Under the pieces are notes generated by a model. The model was not told the DNA's origin. It did no database searches and was given only the letters and a program-made list of their open reading frames with translations. A DNA stretch of 64,000 nt from an uncultured Saccharospirillaceae bacterium (GTDB lineage: Bacteria; Pseudomonadota; Gammaproteobacteria; Pseudomonadales; Oceanobacteraceae). Shown in pieces: positions 1-8,572 of the stretch (the stretch's first letter is position 1; each line of letters begins with the position of its first letter). The translations under genes and the position numbers were made by a program. Location: positions 248,001 to 312,000 of the forward strand of contig CANMOZ010000002.1 of NCBI GenBank assembly GCA_947499545.1, in the 5' to 3' direction.

Positions 1-1
1 T

Positions 2-454
2 GGCGTCATGAATACGAGCGATGTTCGTTATCAAAATGATGGTTTTAATAACCCAGAGGAGTCCACTAGTGGCTATGGCGCAAGCTTTGAAGTCGGCAGC
101 TTTTTGCCGCTTTCGAGGCCTTGGCAGCCATACGCAGGCTTGGGAGTTGGGAGCTATCAATGGCAAACGAAAACGCCCTCAACCCCCAGTGCTGGCGAGC
201 TCCATTTCACTGCAGGAATGGGTATCCAGGCACCCTTTGGTCCGTTTGCGGAAGCAAGGTTACACGTGCTTGAATGGAACGATGAAGAGACCAGTTTTGC
301 TTTAAATGGCAAAGGGTTAGGGCTAAGAGCCGGTTTGGAATTTAAGCAGCGCCGCAGTATCTGGGTGCAAGCGTTCTACGAATGGCGTCAATGGAAACAA
401 GATCCAGGCGTGTCTGCATCAGGCCCCGGCTTGGCGTTGGGGTGGATATTCTAA
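2..454 (+). CDS. Outer-membrane beta-barrel protein, C-terminal part (5' truncated by window edge)
   Basis: The reading frame is already open at base 2, so the first ATG (base 8) is probably internal and the gene begins left of the window. The visible 150 residues alternate polar and hydrophobic residues, are rich in Gly and aromatic residues, and contain repeated amphipathic beta-strand-like stretches. They end in GLALGWIF, a C-terminal aromatic typical of outer-membrane barrels recognised by the BAM complex. It is probably a small 8-stranded OmpW/OmpA-like barrel or acyl-protein-type membrane protein. The exact family cannot be set from the fragment. It lies 109 bp upstream of motY on the same strand. 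Confidence 0.6.
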   Translation, partial: GVMNTSDVRYQNDGFNNPEESTSGYGASFEVGSFLPLSRPWQPYAGLGVGSYQWQTKTPSTPSAGELHFTAGMGIQAPFGPFAEARLHVLEWNDEETSFALNGKGLGLRAGLEFKQRRSIWVQAFYEWRQWKQDPGVSASGPGLALGWIF

Positions 455-563
455 AGGAATTGCTTAGGAAAGCAGAATAGGTTCCGGCTCTTGCATAATC
501 CGTATATTGCATAGTTTGCATGTTGTACAGTTCGCATATCAGTGAGAGCCATTTCAGGATTCA

Positions 564-1784
564 ATGAACACCTTTTATCGGCGCATTCGATTACTTCAGT
601 CCATTCTTTGGACACTGTTGTTGGCCTGTGGAAGCCTCACACCAGTCTCATTGTTCGCGCTGAGTTTCACTATGGATGCTCAGCAAGTGAATTGGCAGCT
701 GGAAGAGTCCATCTTTGAATGCCGCATGACGCATGCTTTGCCTAATTATGGAAAGATAGAGTTTTATCATCAGGCGGGGGAAGACGTTCTTTTCTACCTA
801 AAACCAATACGCCCTTTAATGAAGCCTGGGAAAGCCGCACTGCATATAGAACCCCCTCCTTGGCGGCCTGCGAATTACAGTGAATCGCTGGGTTTGGTTG
901 ATATTCCTCCCTTCGAAGAAGAGATGTACCCTGAAGTGGATTCTGAGCGTGCGAATCAAATGTTAAGAGGGTTACGTGAGGGGATGCAACCTGCTATCAC
1001 ACGACGATCCTATTTTGATGACAAAACGTCAATCCGGGTGTTGGTAAACCCTGCACAGTTTGCTGTTTTTTATCCCAAATACCTGAATTGTGTTGGGCAG
1101 CTACTTCCCGTTAATTTTGATCAAGTAAAACGCTCAAAAATCTTATATAAATCAGGCCAAGACAGTATGAGCCCTGAAGATAAAGAATGGATGACCAAGG
1201 TTGCACTCTACGTCAATTCAGACCCCAGAGTAAAAGCCGTTTATATTGATGGGCATTCAGATAACGTCGGTCGTCGGTATCATAATCGACGTTTATCGGA
1301 AGAGCGTGCAAGCAAAGTGAATGAGTTTTTCTTAGGGCAGGGCGTTAATCCAGATTTGATTACGATGCGTTACCATGGTGATCGTTACCCGGTAACCTCT
1401 AATCGCACCAAGCAAGGGCGTTATCAAAACCGGCGTGTCACCGTGCGGTTAGAGCGTGAAGATCTTGAAATGGAAAAGGACATTACGGATGACGCCAAAC
1501 CCGAAGAAGAAGCCCAAGACAATGCGCGACCTCAGCTTGAAACCCTGACGGATGAGGCATCGCCCAAAAAAGCGGCTCCACAAACAGATGTTGTTCCTAA
1601 TATTGCACCGCTTGATACCGCTGCTACAGATCAACCAGCATTTCCTGCAATACCCGGTATTACGTCTTCTGCTGAGCAGCCTCCTTTGGATGGGGAATCA
1701 AAGGGTACAGAGGAGAATGGAAGTGAAGTATCTGAACCCAATAAAATTGCACCGCCCCCACCCGCGGAGCCTCCTCAAGAGTAA
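564..1784 (+). CDS. motY: MotY-like sodium-driven flagellar motor T-ring protein, with long C-terminal tail
   Basis: The 406-residue protein starts with a signal peptide (hydrophobic residues about 8-33). It then has the MotY-specific N-terminal half, including NWQLEESIFECRM, the PPPWRPANYSE segment and a Cys near LNCVGQLLP. An OmpA-like peptidoglycan-binding domain follows at about 190-295 (YIDGHSDNVG and NRRLSEERA, ending NRRVTVRL). MotY forms the periplasmic T ring that holds MotX and the PomA/PomB stator around the motor. Family members are usually about 290 residues. Here roughly 110 residues rich in Pro, Glu, Ala and Asp extend the C-terminus. The start has an AGGATT ribosome site. No stator gene is visible nearby. 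Confidence 0.85.
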   Translation: MNTFYRRIRLLQSILWTLLLACGSLTPVSLFALSFTMDAQQVNWQLEESIFECRMTHALPNYGKIEFYHQAGEDVLFYLKPIRPLMKPGKAALHIEPPPWRPANYSESLGLVDIPPFEEEMYPEVDSERANQMLRGLREGMQPAITRRSYFDDKTSIRVLVNPAQFAVFYPKYLNCVGQLLPVNFDQVKRSKILYKSGQDSMSPEDKEWMTKVALYVNSDPRVKAVYIDGHSDNVGRRYHNRRLSEERASKVNEFFLGQGVNPDLITMRYHGDRYPVTSNRTKQGRYQNRRVTVRLEREDLEMEKDITDDAKPEEEAQDNARPQLETLTDEASPKKAAPQTDVVPNIAPLDTAATDQPAFPAIPGITSSAEQPPLDGESKGTEENGSEVSEPNKIAPPPPAEPPQE

Positions 1785-1867
1785 GCAATACCCTCATGAA
1801 TCCATGAATAAAATGATGTAGAATTCAATGAAATCTGAAATGATCAAGCTAAGTGTAATTTAGTCCT

Positions 1868-2188
1868 ATGTCCGAACAGTATAAAAAGGTTGCCGTTTTA
1901 GTTTTTGAACTTGAAGCAGAGTTGCGTCGGCAAGGATTATGGAGTGAGCAGCGTCCCTCTGATGAAGCTCTTTCCAGCACCCAACCCTTTGCGGTGGATA
2001 CATTAACCTTTACGGAGTGGCTACAGTTTATCTTTGTCCCTAAAATGGAATACTTACTTAACCATTCTCTGCCCTTACCAAAGGGTTGTCATATTAAACC
2101 GATGGCGGAAGAAGCACTCAAAGATATAGAGGTGGACGTCCAAAAATTATTGGAAATAATCGAACATATTGATGCTCAGATGCAGTAA
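1868..2188 (+). CDS. yqcC: YqcC family protein
   Basis: This 106-residue acidic soluble protein has the YqcC (DUF446) pattern. It includes LEAELRRQGLW near the N-terminus, then PFAVDTLTFTEWLQFIFVPKM and a helical C-terminal region. Length and motif order match the family, whose biochemical role is not established; in enterobacteria the gene neighbours the tRNA pseudouridine synthase truC. It follows motY by 83 bp in the same direction and may be cotranscribed. The ribosome site is weak. Confidence 0.8.
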   Translation: MSEQYKKVAVLVFELEAELRRQGLWSEQRPSDEALSSTQPFAVDTLTFTEWLQFIFVPKMEYLLNHSLPLPKGCHIKPMAEEALKDIEVDVQKLLEIIEHIDAQMQ

Positions 2189-2304
2189 CAAATGCCTTAA
2201 AATTTTTTAATTTATATAACCTGTTCTCATAGAATCCAGTTTGAGGGTTTCTGATCTGTTTGCAAAGCCTCGATCTAAGAGCCCCCAAACTGATGGATTT
2301 TTTT

Positions 2305-3696
2305 TTATTCAAGAAATTTATTTAAAAGTGCATAAAATGGATTGAAAGGCTTGTTGTAATCTGCTTCCGTATCTCGCTCAATAGCACTTTGTAAAGGCAT
2401 TTCATCATCTAACAGCTGGTCGATAAAATCCCTCAGTTCTGGCATGGTAGGATTTTCTTGGATATCACTGCCATTGAATTCGACGATCGTAGTACAGTGA
2501 CTCTCATTTAATGCACGGTAGTGAGGAATATAATAAGCAAAATTGGGAAGTTGATCTAATTGTTTGACCATGCTCTCAATGTCGGTATGCCACCGATCCA
2601 AAATCTTTTGCTGGCGGCTTTCTTTATCGGGGTCGTTATAAATATCACTGTAGAAACGTTCGTAAGAATAGCTTGAATAGTTTAAATCCTGATAGTACTG
2701 AGTAATGGCTAGTCTGTCTTGATGGAATTTGGCTGATAATGCATTAACCAGTGTTCCAAGATCATGTTCATCGAAATTCGGTAAATTGTGTTTCATTTCT
2801 TCGATGATAGGATCAAACCCCCAAACACTTCGAATCTTCTTATGTAGCGGAAGAGAAGGGCCTTGTCCTTGAGTTAAATAGATAGGGCCAGAGTCATTTA
2901 GCATATAACTGCGTTCAGGGTTAAGATGTTTTCTGAACCAGTAATAGTTGACGAGTGAGCCGGTACCTCCAGCAGAACAGCCTGTTGTGAGCATTCTTTC
3001 GGGCGTTTGTAGATTTTGTTTAATCCATGCGATCGCGGCTAGAACATTTCTCATGCCTTTATGGTGCCATACGATTTTTTCTTCAGAGTTTTCTGAATTG
3101 ACATAGGTAACGACTTTATCACCTGAGTGAACATCACCCGTGCAGTAAGGTAAAAAGACAGTATTCCAGCGCTGTGCATCGAAATGCTCTTTCCAATGGA
3201 ATTTATTTAAAAAAGGCGTCATCCATGCGGTTTGAATTTTATTCATATATCGCTCTGGGATCCCATTTGGATTGGCGGCCCCTCGAATGCCTGTTTTCCC
3301 TGTGCAGCTATCGTAATCCCAGCAAGCACCACCGGGCTCAAGGTTGATGCTCATATGGTCAGAACCCCAGGCTTGACGAATGTAGAATTTGTAAGGAGTG
3401 CCGTTACCACAAATAGCGCCAGTGGATGGGTGGAGATTTACTTCCTGCCAAAACCCGTAAAGAAGAGGGTTGTAACCGTCTTCAAAGCCCTCAGGATTCA
3501 GTAATAATGGAAAGGCTTGATCGTAGTCAGCAGAATCCCTTGTTGACAACGCTTGTGGCTGAAATTGATTTCTGATCCACTCCACCATTCCTTTTGATGG
3601 GGTAGCCATCAACGTCATTGGCGTAAAGCAGAGTACAGTGACAAGGAGAATGGATAGGCGTGAACCGCTGTGGGCTCTTTCGTGGTGGTATGGCAT
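2305..3696 (-). CDS. Secreted pectin acetylesterase / Notum-family hydrolase
   Basis: The 463-residue protein has an N-terminal signal peptide (hydrophobic core about residues 13-30 ending TLMATP). The alpha/beta-hydrolase of the pectinacetylesterase (PAE/Notum) family follows. Motifs include LEPGGACWDY near 120 (oxyanion region), YCTGDVHSG near 184 and the nucleophile elbow TTGCSAGGTGS with Ser about 241. A candidate acid/His pair lies in the C-terminal third. Such enzymes remove acetyl or acyl groups from polysaccharides or glycoproteins outside the cell; the substrate here is unknown. I chose the ATG at 3696 over the further upstream start because GAGAGG lies just before it and it opens a normal signal peptide. 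It is a single-gene unit converging on yqcC. Confidence 0.78.
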   Translation of the reverse strand: MPYHHERAHSGSRLSILLVTVLCFTPMTLMATPSKGMVEWIRNQFQPQALSTRDSADYDQAFPLLLNPEGFEDGYNPLLYGFWQEVNLHPSTGAICGNGTPYKFYIRQAWGSDHMSINLEPGGACWDYDSCTGKTGIRGAANPNGIPERYMNKIQTAWMTPFLNKFHWKEHFDAQRWNTVFLPYCTGDVHSGDKVVTYVNSENSEEKIVWHHKGMRNVLAAIAWIKQNLQTPERMLTTGCSAGGTGSLVNYYWFRKHLNPERSYMLNDSGPIYLTQGQGPSLPLHKKIRSVWGFDPIIEEMKHNLPNFDEHDLGTLVNALSAKFHQDRLAITQYYQDLNYSSYSYERFYSDIYNDPDKESRQQKILDRWHTDIESMVKQLDQLPNFAYYIPHYRALNESHCTTIVEFNGSDIQENPTMPELRDFIDQLLDDEMPLQSAIERDTEADYNKPFNPFYALLNKFLE

Positions 3697-4076
3697 GATG
3701 GTCCTCTCAATATTCTTGTTATGTAGGAGCGCTTTGACTCCTTGCTCAGTGATTCCCTGCAATCACCAACGACAACTATTGCTATGAGAAAATGTTTCGT
3801 CTGGAATTGCTGTGGTTTGGCGTGATCTGGGATAAACAGGGAGGGTGAGGAACGTCACTTAGGTTGAGTTTTTCCCAATTCATCGGGTGCTTCAAAGCGC
3901 CGTTGCTCTCATTCACCGTCAGAAAACAGGTAAAAAAGATCGACTGAAATTAACAGTGGATTACAATGTGGGCAGGATCTAACACATTAACTGCACAGAG
4001 TGTGTACGTGCATGGTTGTAAATTGGCAAGGCCTTTTTTATGATTCTGTTTCGGAAAAACCATACGGTCGAATTTC
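3697..4076. other. Intergenic region between divergent genes
   Basis: No convincing gene, repeat or RNA was found. It presumably holds the promoters of the esterase gene (minus strand) and the basic hypothetical gene (plus strand). Confidence 0.5.
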
Positions 4077-4541
4077 ATGTCTCGTCGCAACACTCAATCA
4101 CGTGATCAAAAACGCCGTAAAAAGAAGGTGGCTGCTCGGAAGCCGGGCGTTTCTAGAGCAAGACAAGCAAAACCGGTATCGAAAGGTCAAAAATTTGCTG
4201 AGATAGACCGGTTGTATTCTTTAGAGCCTCTGTTGGGTGCTCCTACTGAGCTATTGCCTGGAGAGGAGGCGGTGGTTGCCTTTATTGACTCTTATCGAGT
4301 GCGGTTACCGATCGACCACCCCTTTAGAAACGAACTTGAAGACGCACGTTTGGCGCCTGATACTTTGGTTGAACTGGCCAAAGATCATCTGTTGTTCGAC
4401 TTTGTCTGGAAATTAGAAAAGCTGCATCAACATGCACAGCGAGAAAAGAAACAGCACGAGCGATTGGAGCAAGCCAAGCAACTTTCGCGTGTGCATGAAA
4501 AGCCAGCCAAAAAACCGGGCATAACGGAACCGCAGCTTTAG
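4077..4541 (+). CDS. Hypothetical basic protein
   Basis: The 154-residue protein begins with a strongly basic tail (residues 1-40 dense in Lys and Arg). A more ordinary globular segment follows at about 42-120, containing DRLYSLEPLLGAP and IDSYRVRLPIDHPFRNELE. A charged helical end at about 118-150 is likely coiled coil. I do not recognise the family. The basic ends would suit nucleic acid or ribosome association, but that is only an inference. The ribosome-binding site before the ATG is poor. The opposite-strand frame over the same bases has no better case. Confidence 0.5.
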   Translation: MSRRNTQSRDQKRRKKKVAARKPGVSRARQAKPVSKGQKFAEIDRLYSLEPLLGAPTELLPGEEAVVAFIDSYRVRLPIDHPFRNELEDARLAPDTLVELAKDHLLFDFVWKLEKLHQHAQREKKQHERLEQAKQLSRVHEKPAKKPGITEPQL

Positions 4542-4954
4542 GAAGATTGAATCTCCCCTGGTGCAAAATTGACCCAAGTGAAGCATCCCCATTTAAAAGC
4601 ACGCAACGTTTTAATTCTAAGGGATGTCTGTCGTTACTAAGCACAAGGCTGTGGTCACACCAGGGATCGATACCTTGTTACGTTTTTATATGCACTCAGG
4701 TTTAAACAGTATCAAAATACCTATCACTCTAGCATCGTCGAATAAATTTAAATACAACGATAAAGATGTGTCCGTCTTGCTCAAGATTTCTTAAAATTGA
4801 TTAATACGATTTGTCTTCCTTAGAAAATTTCAAATTTGAGAACTTATCTGCTTAATCAATAGAGAGTTGGCTTTTATAGCGGCTCGATGTGTGCGAATAT
4901 TTCATAAGAAGTTGGGTTCTTAACTCGAGAGCCTCATTAACTGAGTAAAAAACG
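4542..4954. other. AT-rich intergenic region upstream of the small peptide gene
   Basis: No gene was found. The stretch becomes AT-rich after about 4670 and probably includes the promoter of the small secreted peptide gene that starts at 4955. Confidence 0.45.
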
Positions 4955-5086
4955 ATGAAAAAAATAAATACATTCATGATCGCAGTTGTGTTCAGCGTTG
5001 CTGCACCCAGTAGCTTTTCCGAACCGAAAAAAGTTGTCAGGAATTGCTGGTTTTCGCCTGTGCAATGTTTGTTGAAAGGTCGTTGA
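4955..5086 (+). CDS. Small secreted two-cysteine peptide (43 aa)
   Basis: ATG to TGA gives 43 residues. Positions 1-22 form a textbook short signal peptide (MKKINTFMIAV, hydrophobic core, SSFSE). This leaves a mature peptide of about 21 residues with two cysteines spaced CX6C (NCWFSPVQC) and a basic end (LLKGR). A perfect hairpin followed by a T-rich stretch starts 14 bp after the stop, as expected for a short independent transcript. The ribosome site is weak (GAG about 10 bases before ATG). I recognise no family; a disulfide-closed exported peptide is the reading, function unknown. Confidence 0.5.
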   Translation: MKKINTFMIAVVFSVAAPSSFSEPKKVVRNCWFSPVQCLLKGR

Positions 5087-5100
5087 TTATTAGATCGTGA

Positions 5101-5120
5101 AAGGTGGGAATTCCCACCTT
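5101..5120 (+). terminator. Rho-independent terminator of the small peptide gene
   Basis: A perfect inverted repeat (AAGGTGGG, loop AATT, CCCACCTT) is followed on the plus strand by GTTTTATT. It lies between the peptide gene and the converging amidotransferase gene and could act on both strands. Confidence 0.7.
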
Positions 5121-5123
5121 GTT

Positions 5124-5915
5124 TTATTGGTTTTCTTTATGTTCAAAACGGTTTAAGCGACTCATAATAAAATCGAGCATCCATTTTGCCCACAAGCGTT
5201 GGTCTATACCTTGATAAAGGCTTTGGAGACCTTCTTCATAGCAGGCTTTAGGATACAGAGTGTGACGTAAATTCATTAAATCACGGCAATATTCTATCGA
5301 GAACTCCGGATGCCCCTGAATGCCAATGGCTGTCGGTGTGAAGAGTACGACAGAATTGGGACAAAACGAATTGCCAGCAATGACCACGCTTTTGTTAGGT
5401 AAAGTGGTGACCTGTTCTTTATGGCTAATACATAAACTCATTGAGCGCAGGCCGATTTCCGGAACATCAATTAATAGAGGATCTAGAGGCTCAAACTGAT
5501 AAGTCGTGCAACCTATTCCCCAACCTTTATTTGATATTTCAACTGACCCTCCAAGCGCTTTAGCAAGCATCTGATGACCAAAGCAGATGCCTATGTAAGG
5601 AATCGAAGCCTTGCAAGCATTAACCGTGAAGGACTGGAAATGTTCTATCCAAGGGAGTTGATCATTAACGCTGTGTTTACTGCCTGATGTTATGTAAGCA
5701 TCATGCTGGTCGACAGATGTTGGAAATTCGCCTTGTGGAAGAAGATACTGACTTAGACGCACGTTAACTTGGTTTTCGATGTTATCGTTTAGTCGTATCA
5801 GTTCTGTCAGCATATGGCCATAAGATTGATACTGGCTAGCAAGCTCTGGTGCAACTTGATCGCATACTAGTAACCCTATATCCAATGTGTGCTTATTCTG
5901 AATAGCGCCATCCAT
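5124..5915 (-). CDS. Class I glutamine amidotransferase-like hydrolase (gamma-glutamyl amide cleavage candidate)
   Basis: This 263-residue protein has the class I glutamine amidotransferase fold. The nucleophile elbow is GICFGHQ (Cys about 111) and the catalytic His/Glu pair lies in GHPEFS (His about 202, Glu about 204). It carries no synthetase domain, so it is likely a stand-alone hydrolase. In gamma-glutamylation pathways such a protein (PuuD/SpuA role) splits the final gamma-glutamyl amide to glutamate plus the product acid. It is the last gene of the minus-strand operon with alcohol and aldehyde dehydrogenases and a glutamine-synthetase-like ligase, which supports that role. AAGGAG precedes its ATG. 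It could also be a GMP-synthase-like amidotransferase of unknown target. Confidence 0.75.
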   Translation of the reverse strand: MDGAIQNKHTLDIGLLVCDQVAPELASQYQSYGHMLTELIRLNDNIENQVNVRLSQYLLPQGEFPTSVDQHDAYITSGSKHSVNDQLPWIEHFQSFTVNACKASIPYIGICFGHQMLAKALGGSVEISNKGWGIGCTTYQFEPLDPLLIDVPEIGLRSMSLCISHKEQVTTLPNKSVVIAGNSFCPNSVVLFTPTAIGIQGHPEFSIEYCRDLMNLRHTLYPKACYEEGLQSLYQGIDQRLWAKWMLDFIMSRLNRFEHKENQ

Positions 5916-5959
5916 GGGTAAACTCCTTTAGAGTCTGTTTTGATTGACTCTCTTGGCCA

Positions 5960-7126
5960 TTATTTTAATTCGCCGTGAATGGCACTCATTAAAATGATGC
6001 GGTATTGCTCTTTCGAAAATGGAATGGGGTTGGTTGCAGCTGAAGGGTCCAGAATCGCTTGTTCAGCGATCCAGTCTGCAGCTGCATCGTGTACACCGAT
6101 TTCATGCAAAGCATGGGGAATTTTACAATGTTGACGCAACTCCAAAACCCATTGCATTAAGGCATTAAAATCAGAGCCTATATTCAATTGTCGAGCAAGT
6201 TCACCAGCGGCTACTTGAATAGAAGGGCGGTTGGCTTGTAACACGTAGGGCATCAACACTGCATTGAGTAAACCATGATGTGAATTAAAACGTGCACCTA
6301 AAGGGTGAGCTAAAGCATGCATAGCGCCAAGCCCTTTTTGAAAAGCCGTTGCGCCCATCAATGAAGCAACCATCATTGCCTGACGACTTTCTAAGTTATG
6401 AGGGTCGTTAATGACCATTGGCAAATGCTGATGGATCATTTTCATGCCTTCTATAGCAATGCCATTTGCAAGTGGATGAAACTCAGGAGAGAAGTAGCTC
6501 TCCATATTATGGGCTAGCGCATCCATGCCGGTTGCAGCGGTTATGCTCAAGGGTAAATCAATGGTTAATTCAGGATCGAGAATAACGCGCTTTGGTAAAA
6601 TGTCTGGGTGAAATATGAGCCGTTTTTTGTTGGCTTCATCATCTGAAATGACGGATACGCGCCCAACTTCAGAGCCGGTACCGGCAGTTGTGGGAATCGC
6701 AATACTGGGTAATATAGATTTGGTATTTGCATTTTGCCATTGATCGCCGATGTCTTCATAATCAATCAATGTTCCCTTTTGATATGCCATAAATGCGATG
6801 GCTTTACCAACATCGAGTGCGGAGCCACCGCCAATTGCAATAACTCCATCGTGCTCTTGAGATTGACACAGAGCAATGCCTTTATTTACACAGCTAAGAG
6901 TAGGGTTTGAAGCAAAGTCAGTAAAAATTGCGATATTTGGGTGGCTTTCTTTGAGTTGTGCAAGCAATTGATTGAAAATCTCAATGGCAGGTAATGCGTG
7001 ATCGCAAACGACCATAGGATTATTAAGGCCTATGCTGTGAGCATCGGAAATAACCTTAGAACGTGCTCCTACTCCTACTGTAATTTCAGTAGGGTAGTGC
7101 CAATAAGAAAAGTTAGCTTGCATCAT
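5960..7126 (-). CDS. Iron-containing alcohol dehydrogenase
   Basis: The 388-residue protein is a group III (iron-activated) alcohol dehydrogenase. It has the NAD-binding GGGSALDVGKA segment, PTTAGTGSEVGRVSVI, and metal-ligand regions TGMDALAHNMES, GAMHALAHPLG and FNSHHGLLNA. It oxidises a primary alcohol to an aldehyde with NAD+. In this operon it sits between an aldehyde dehydrogenase and an amidotransferase. The simplest role is therefore oxidation of the hydroxyl of a gamma-glutamylated amino alcohol such as gamma-glutamylethanolamide. That substrate is inferred from neighbours, not from residues. Confidence 0.85.
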   Translation of the reverse strand: MMQANFSYWHYPTEITVGVGARSKVISDAHSIGLNNPMVVCDHALPAIEIFNQLLAQLKESHPNIAIFTDFASNPTLSCVNKGIALCQSQEHDGVIAIGGGSALDVGKAIAFMAYQKGTLIDYEDIGDQWQNANTKSILPSIAIPTTAGTGSEVGRVSVISDDEANKKRLIFHPDILPKRVILDPELTIDLPLSITAATGMDALAHNMESYFSPEFHPLANGIAIEGMKMIHQHLPMVINDPHNLESRQAMMVASLMGATAFQKGLGAMHALAHPLGARFNSHHGLLNAVLMPYVLQANRPSIQVAAGELARQLNIGSDFNALMQWVLELRQHCKIPHALHEIGVHDAAADWIAEQAILDPSAATNPIPFSKEQYRIILMSAIHGELK

Positions 7127-7159
7127 TTACACATCTCAAAACGACGTTCTGCCGCCTAT

Positions 7160-8563
7160 TTATTGTATTTTTAGGTGAAAAGACTTCGGTTTAATGAACG
7201 CATGAAATCCCAGGTGGGATAAAGCGTAACCACGCCCCGACTGCTTGACCCCACTCCAAGTCAATGCTGGATCTAAATAATCGCATCGATTAAGAAAAAC
7301 CGTTCCAGCTTCAATACGCTGCCCCATTTGTTCTACAGCGTCAAGATCACCAGAATATATTGCAGCTGTTAAACCAAAACAAGATGCATTCATTTTTTCG
7401 ATGGCTTCCTGGTCGGATCGAACTGCCTGAACGCCAACAATAGGGCCAAAGGTTTCTTCTTGCATTAAGGAAAGCTGATTGTCAGCATTGATAATGATGC
7501 GAGGGTGCAAATATTGCTCGCCCAGAGCTTGTTCTTGCTCAATGCGAAGGGGCTCTTCATTGGCCAGCAACAATTCGGCCCCATGAGTAAGAGCATTTTG
7601 AATTTGAGCTCGAGCATATCGAGCAGCTTCAGCTTTGATCATGGGCCCTAACGTTGTTGTGGACGTTAGCGGATGACCAAGTACCTGTTGTTTCAATACC
7701 TGTTTCGCCTGCTCCAAAAAGCCTTCATACAGGGATTCATGAACATAGATACGCTCAATGCCACAACATGATTGACCTGAATTAAAAAAGGCACCGTCCA
7801 GTACACTGGGGACGGCACTTTCGAGGTCAGCATCTGCACGAAGGTATGCGGGGTCTTTGCCGCCGAGTTCTAAGGTTGAGGTTTTGAAAGTACCCGCGAG
7901 ATTCTGTTCAATTTGCTTGCCACCGGCAACAGAGCCCGTAAACACGACGTGTTGAATATGCTCATGCTGCATGAGCTGTTTAGCCGTTGAATGATTCATA
8001 AAGAGGCAATGAAACAAATCTTCAGGTAGACCGGCTTCCATGGCCGTTTTTGCGTAAAAGTCAGCTGTTTTTGGGGTTTGAATGGAAGGTTTTAATACGA
8101 CGGCATTACCCGCTGCCAGTGCTGGAATGATTGCATTGATTGAGGTTAGGTATGGGTAATTCCAAGGAGCAATGATGAAAACAACTCCCTTGGGAGCATA
8201 ACGAATAAAGCGTTTAAACCCCGGTTTTTCGGGGATCATATCGTCAGCCAGTGTGCTAGCAGCAATATCAAGCATATACCTAGCACGCTCTGCTAACCCC
8301 ATCACCTCTGAGCCACAGTATTGCAAGGGACGACCTATTGAGTGGCATAAGTCTTCACTGATGACTTGAGTTTGTGATTCTATCACCTCAATCCATTTAC
8401 GTAAGAGCTGAACACGTTCTTCTTTTGAACGCTGGGCCCAAGCAAGTTGAGCCTTACGGATCGTTGGTAGAAGGGGTTCGATATCATCGTACGCTGAATA
8501 CTGCCCTTCGTAATAGAGGCTCATGTCAATGGGTGAATAGGTCTTAAATACCGAATCGGTCAT
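7160..8563 (-). CDS. NAD(P)-dependent aldehyde dehydrogenase
   Basis: The 467-residue protein of the aldehyde dehydrogenase superfamily has the usual landmarks in order. These are IAPWNYPYL, the cofactor loop FTGSVAGGKQI, the catalytic Glu in TLELGGKDPAYL, the catalytic Cys in FNSGQSCCGIERI, and EETFGPIVGVQ. It would turn the aldehyde made by the adjoining alcohol dehydrogenase into an acid. It follows the ligase gene by 9 bp and has a GGAAG ribosome site. It corresponds functionally to PuuC in putrescine breakdown, but the alcohol dehydrogenase next door points to an amino-alcohol-derived aldehyde. Confidence 0.88.
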   Translation of the reverse strand: MTDSVFKTYSPIDMSLYYEGQYSAYDDIEPLLPTIRKAQLAWAQRSKEERVQLLRKWIEVIESQTQVISEDLCHSIGRPLQYCGSEVMGLAERARYMLDIAASTLADDMIPEKPGFKRFIRYAPKGVVFIIAPWNYPYLTSINAIIPALAAGNAVVLKPSIQTPKTADFYAKTAMEAGLPEDLFHCLFMNHSTAKQLMQHEHIQHVVFTGSVAGGKQIEQNLAGTFKTSTLELGGKDPAYLRADADLESAVPSVLDGAFFNSGQSCCGIERIYVHESLYEGFLEQAKQVLKQQVLGHPLTSTTTLGPMIKAEAARYARAQIQNALTHGAELLLANEEPLRIEQEQALGEQYLHPRIIINADNQLSLMQEETFGPIVGVQAVRSDQEAIEKMNASCFGLTAAIYSGDLDAVEQMGQRIEAGTVFLNRCDYLDPALTWSGVKQSGRGYALSHLGFHAFIKPKSFHLKIQ

Positions 8564-8572
8564 GTTACTTCC

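Noticed and set aside
4324-4644. 106-codon minus-strand frame opposite the basic hypothetical gene
   Set aside because: Mostly antisense to the plus-strand gene, which has a more protein-like composition; no ribosome site.
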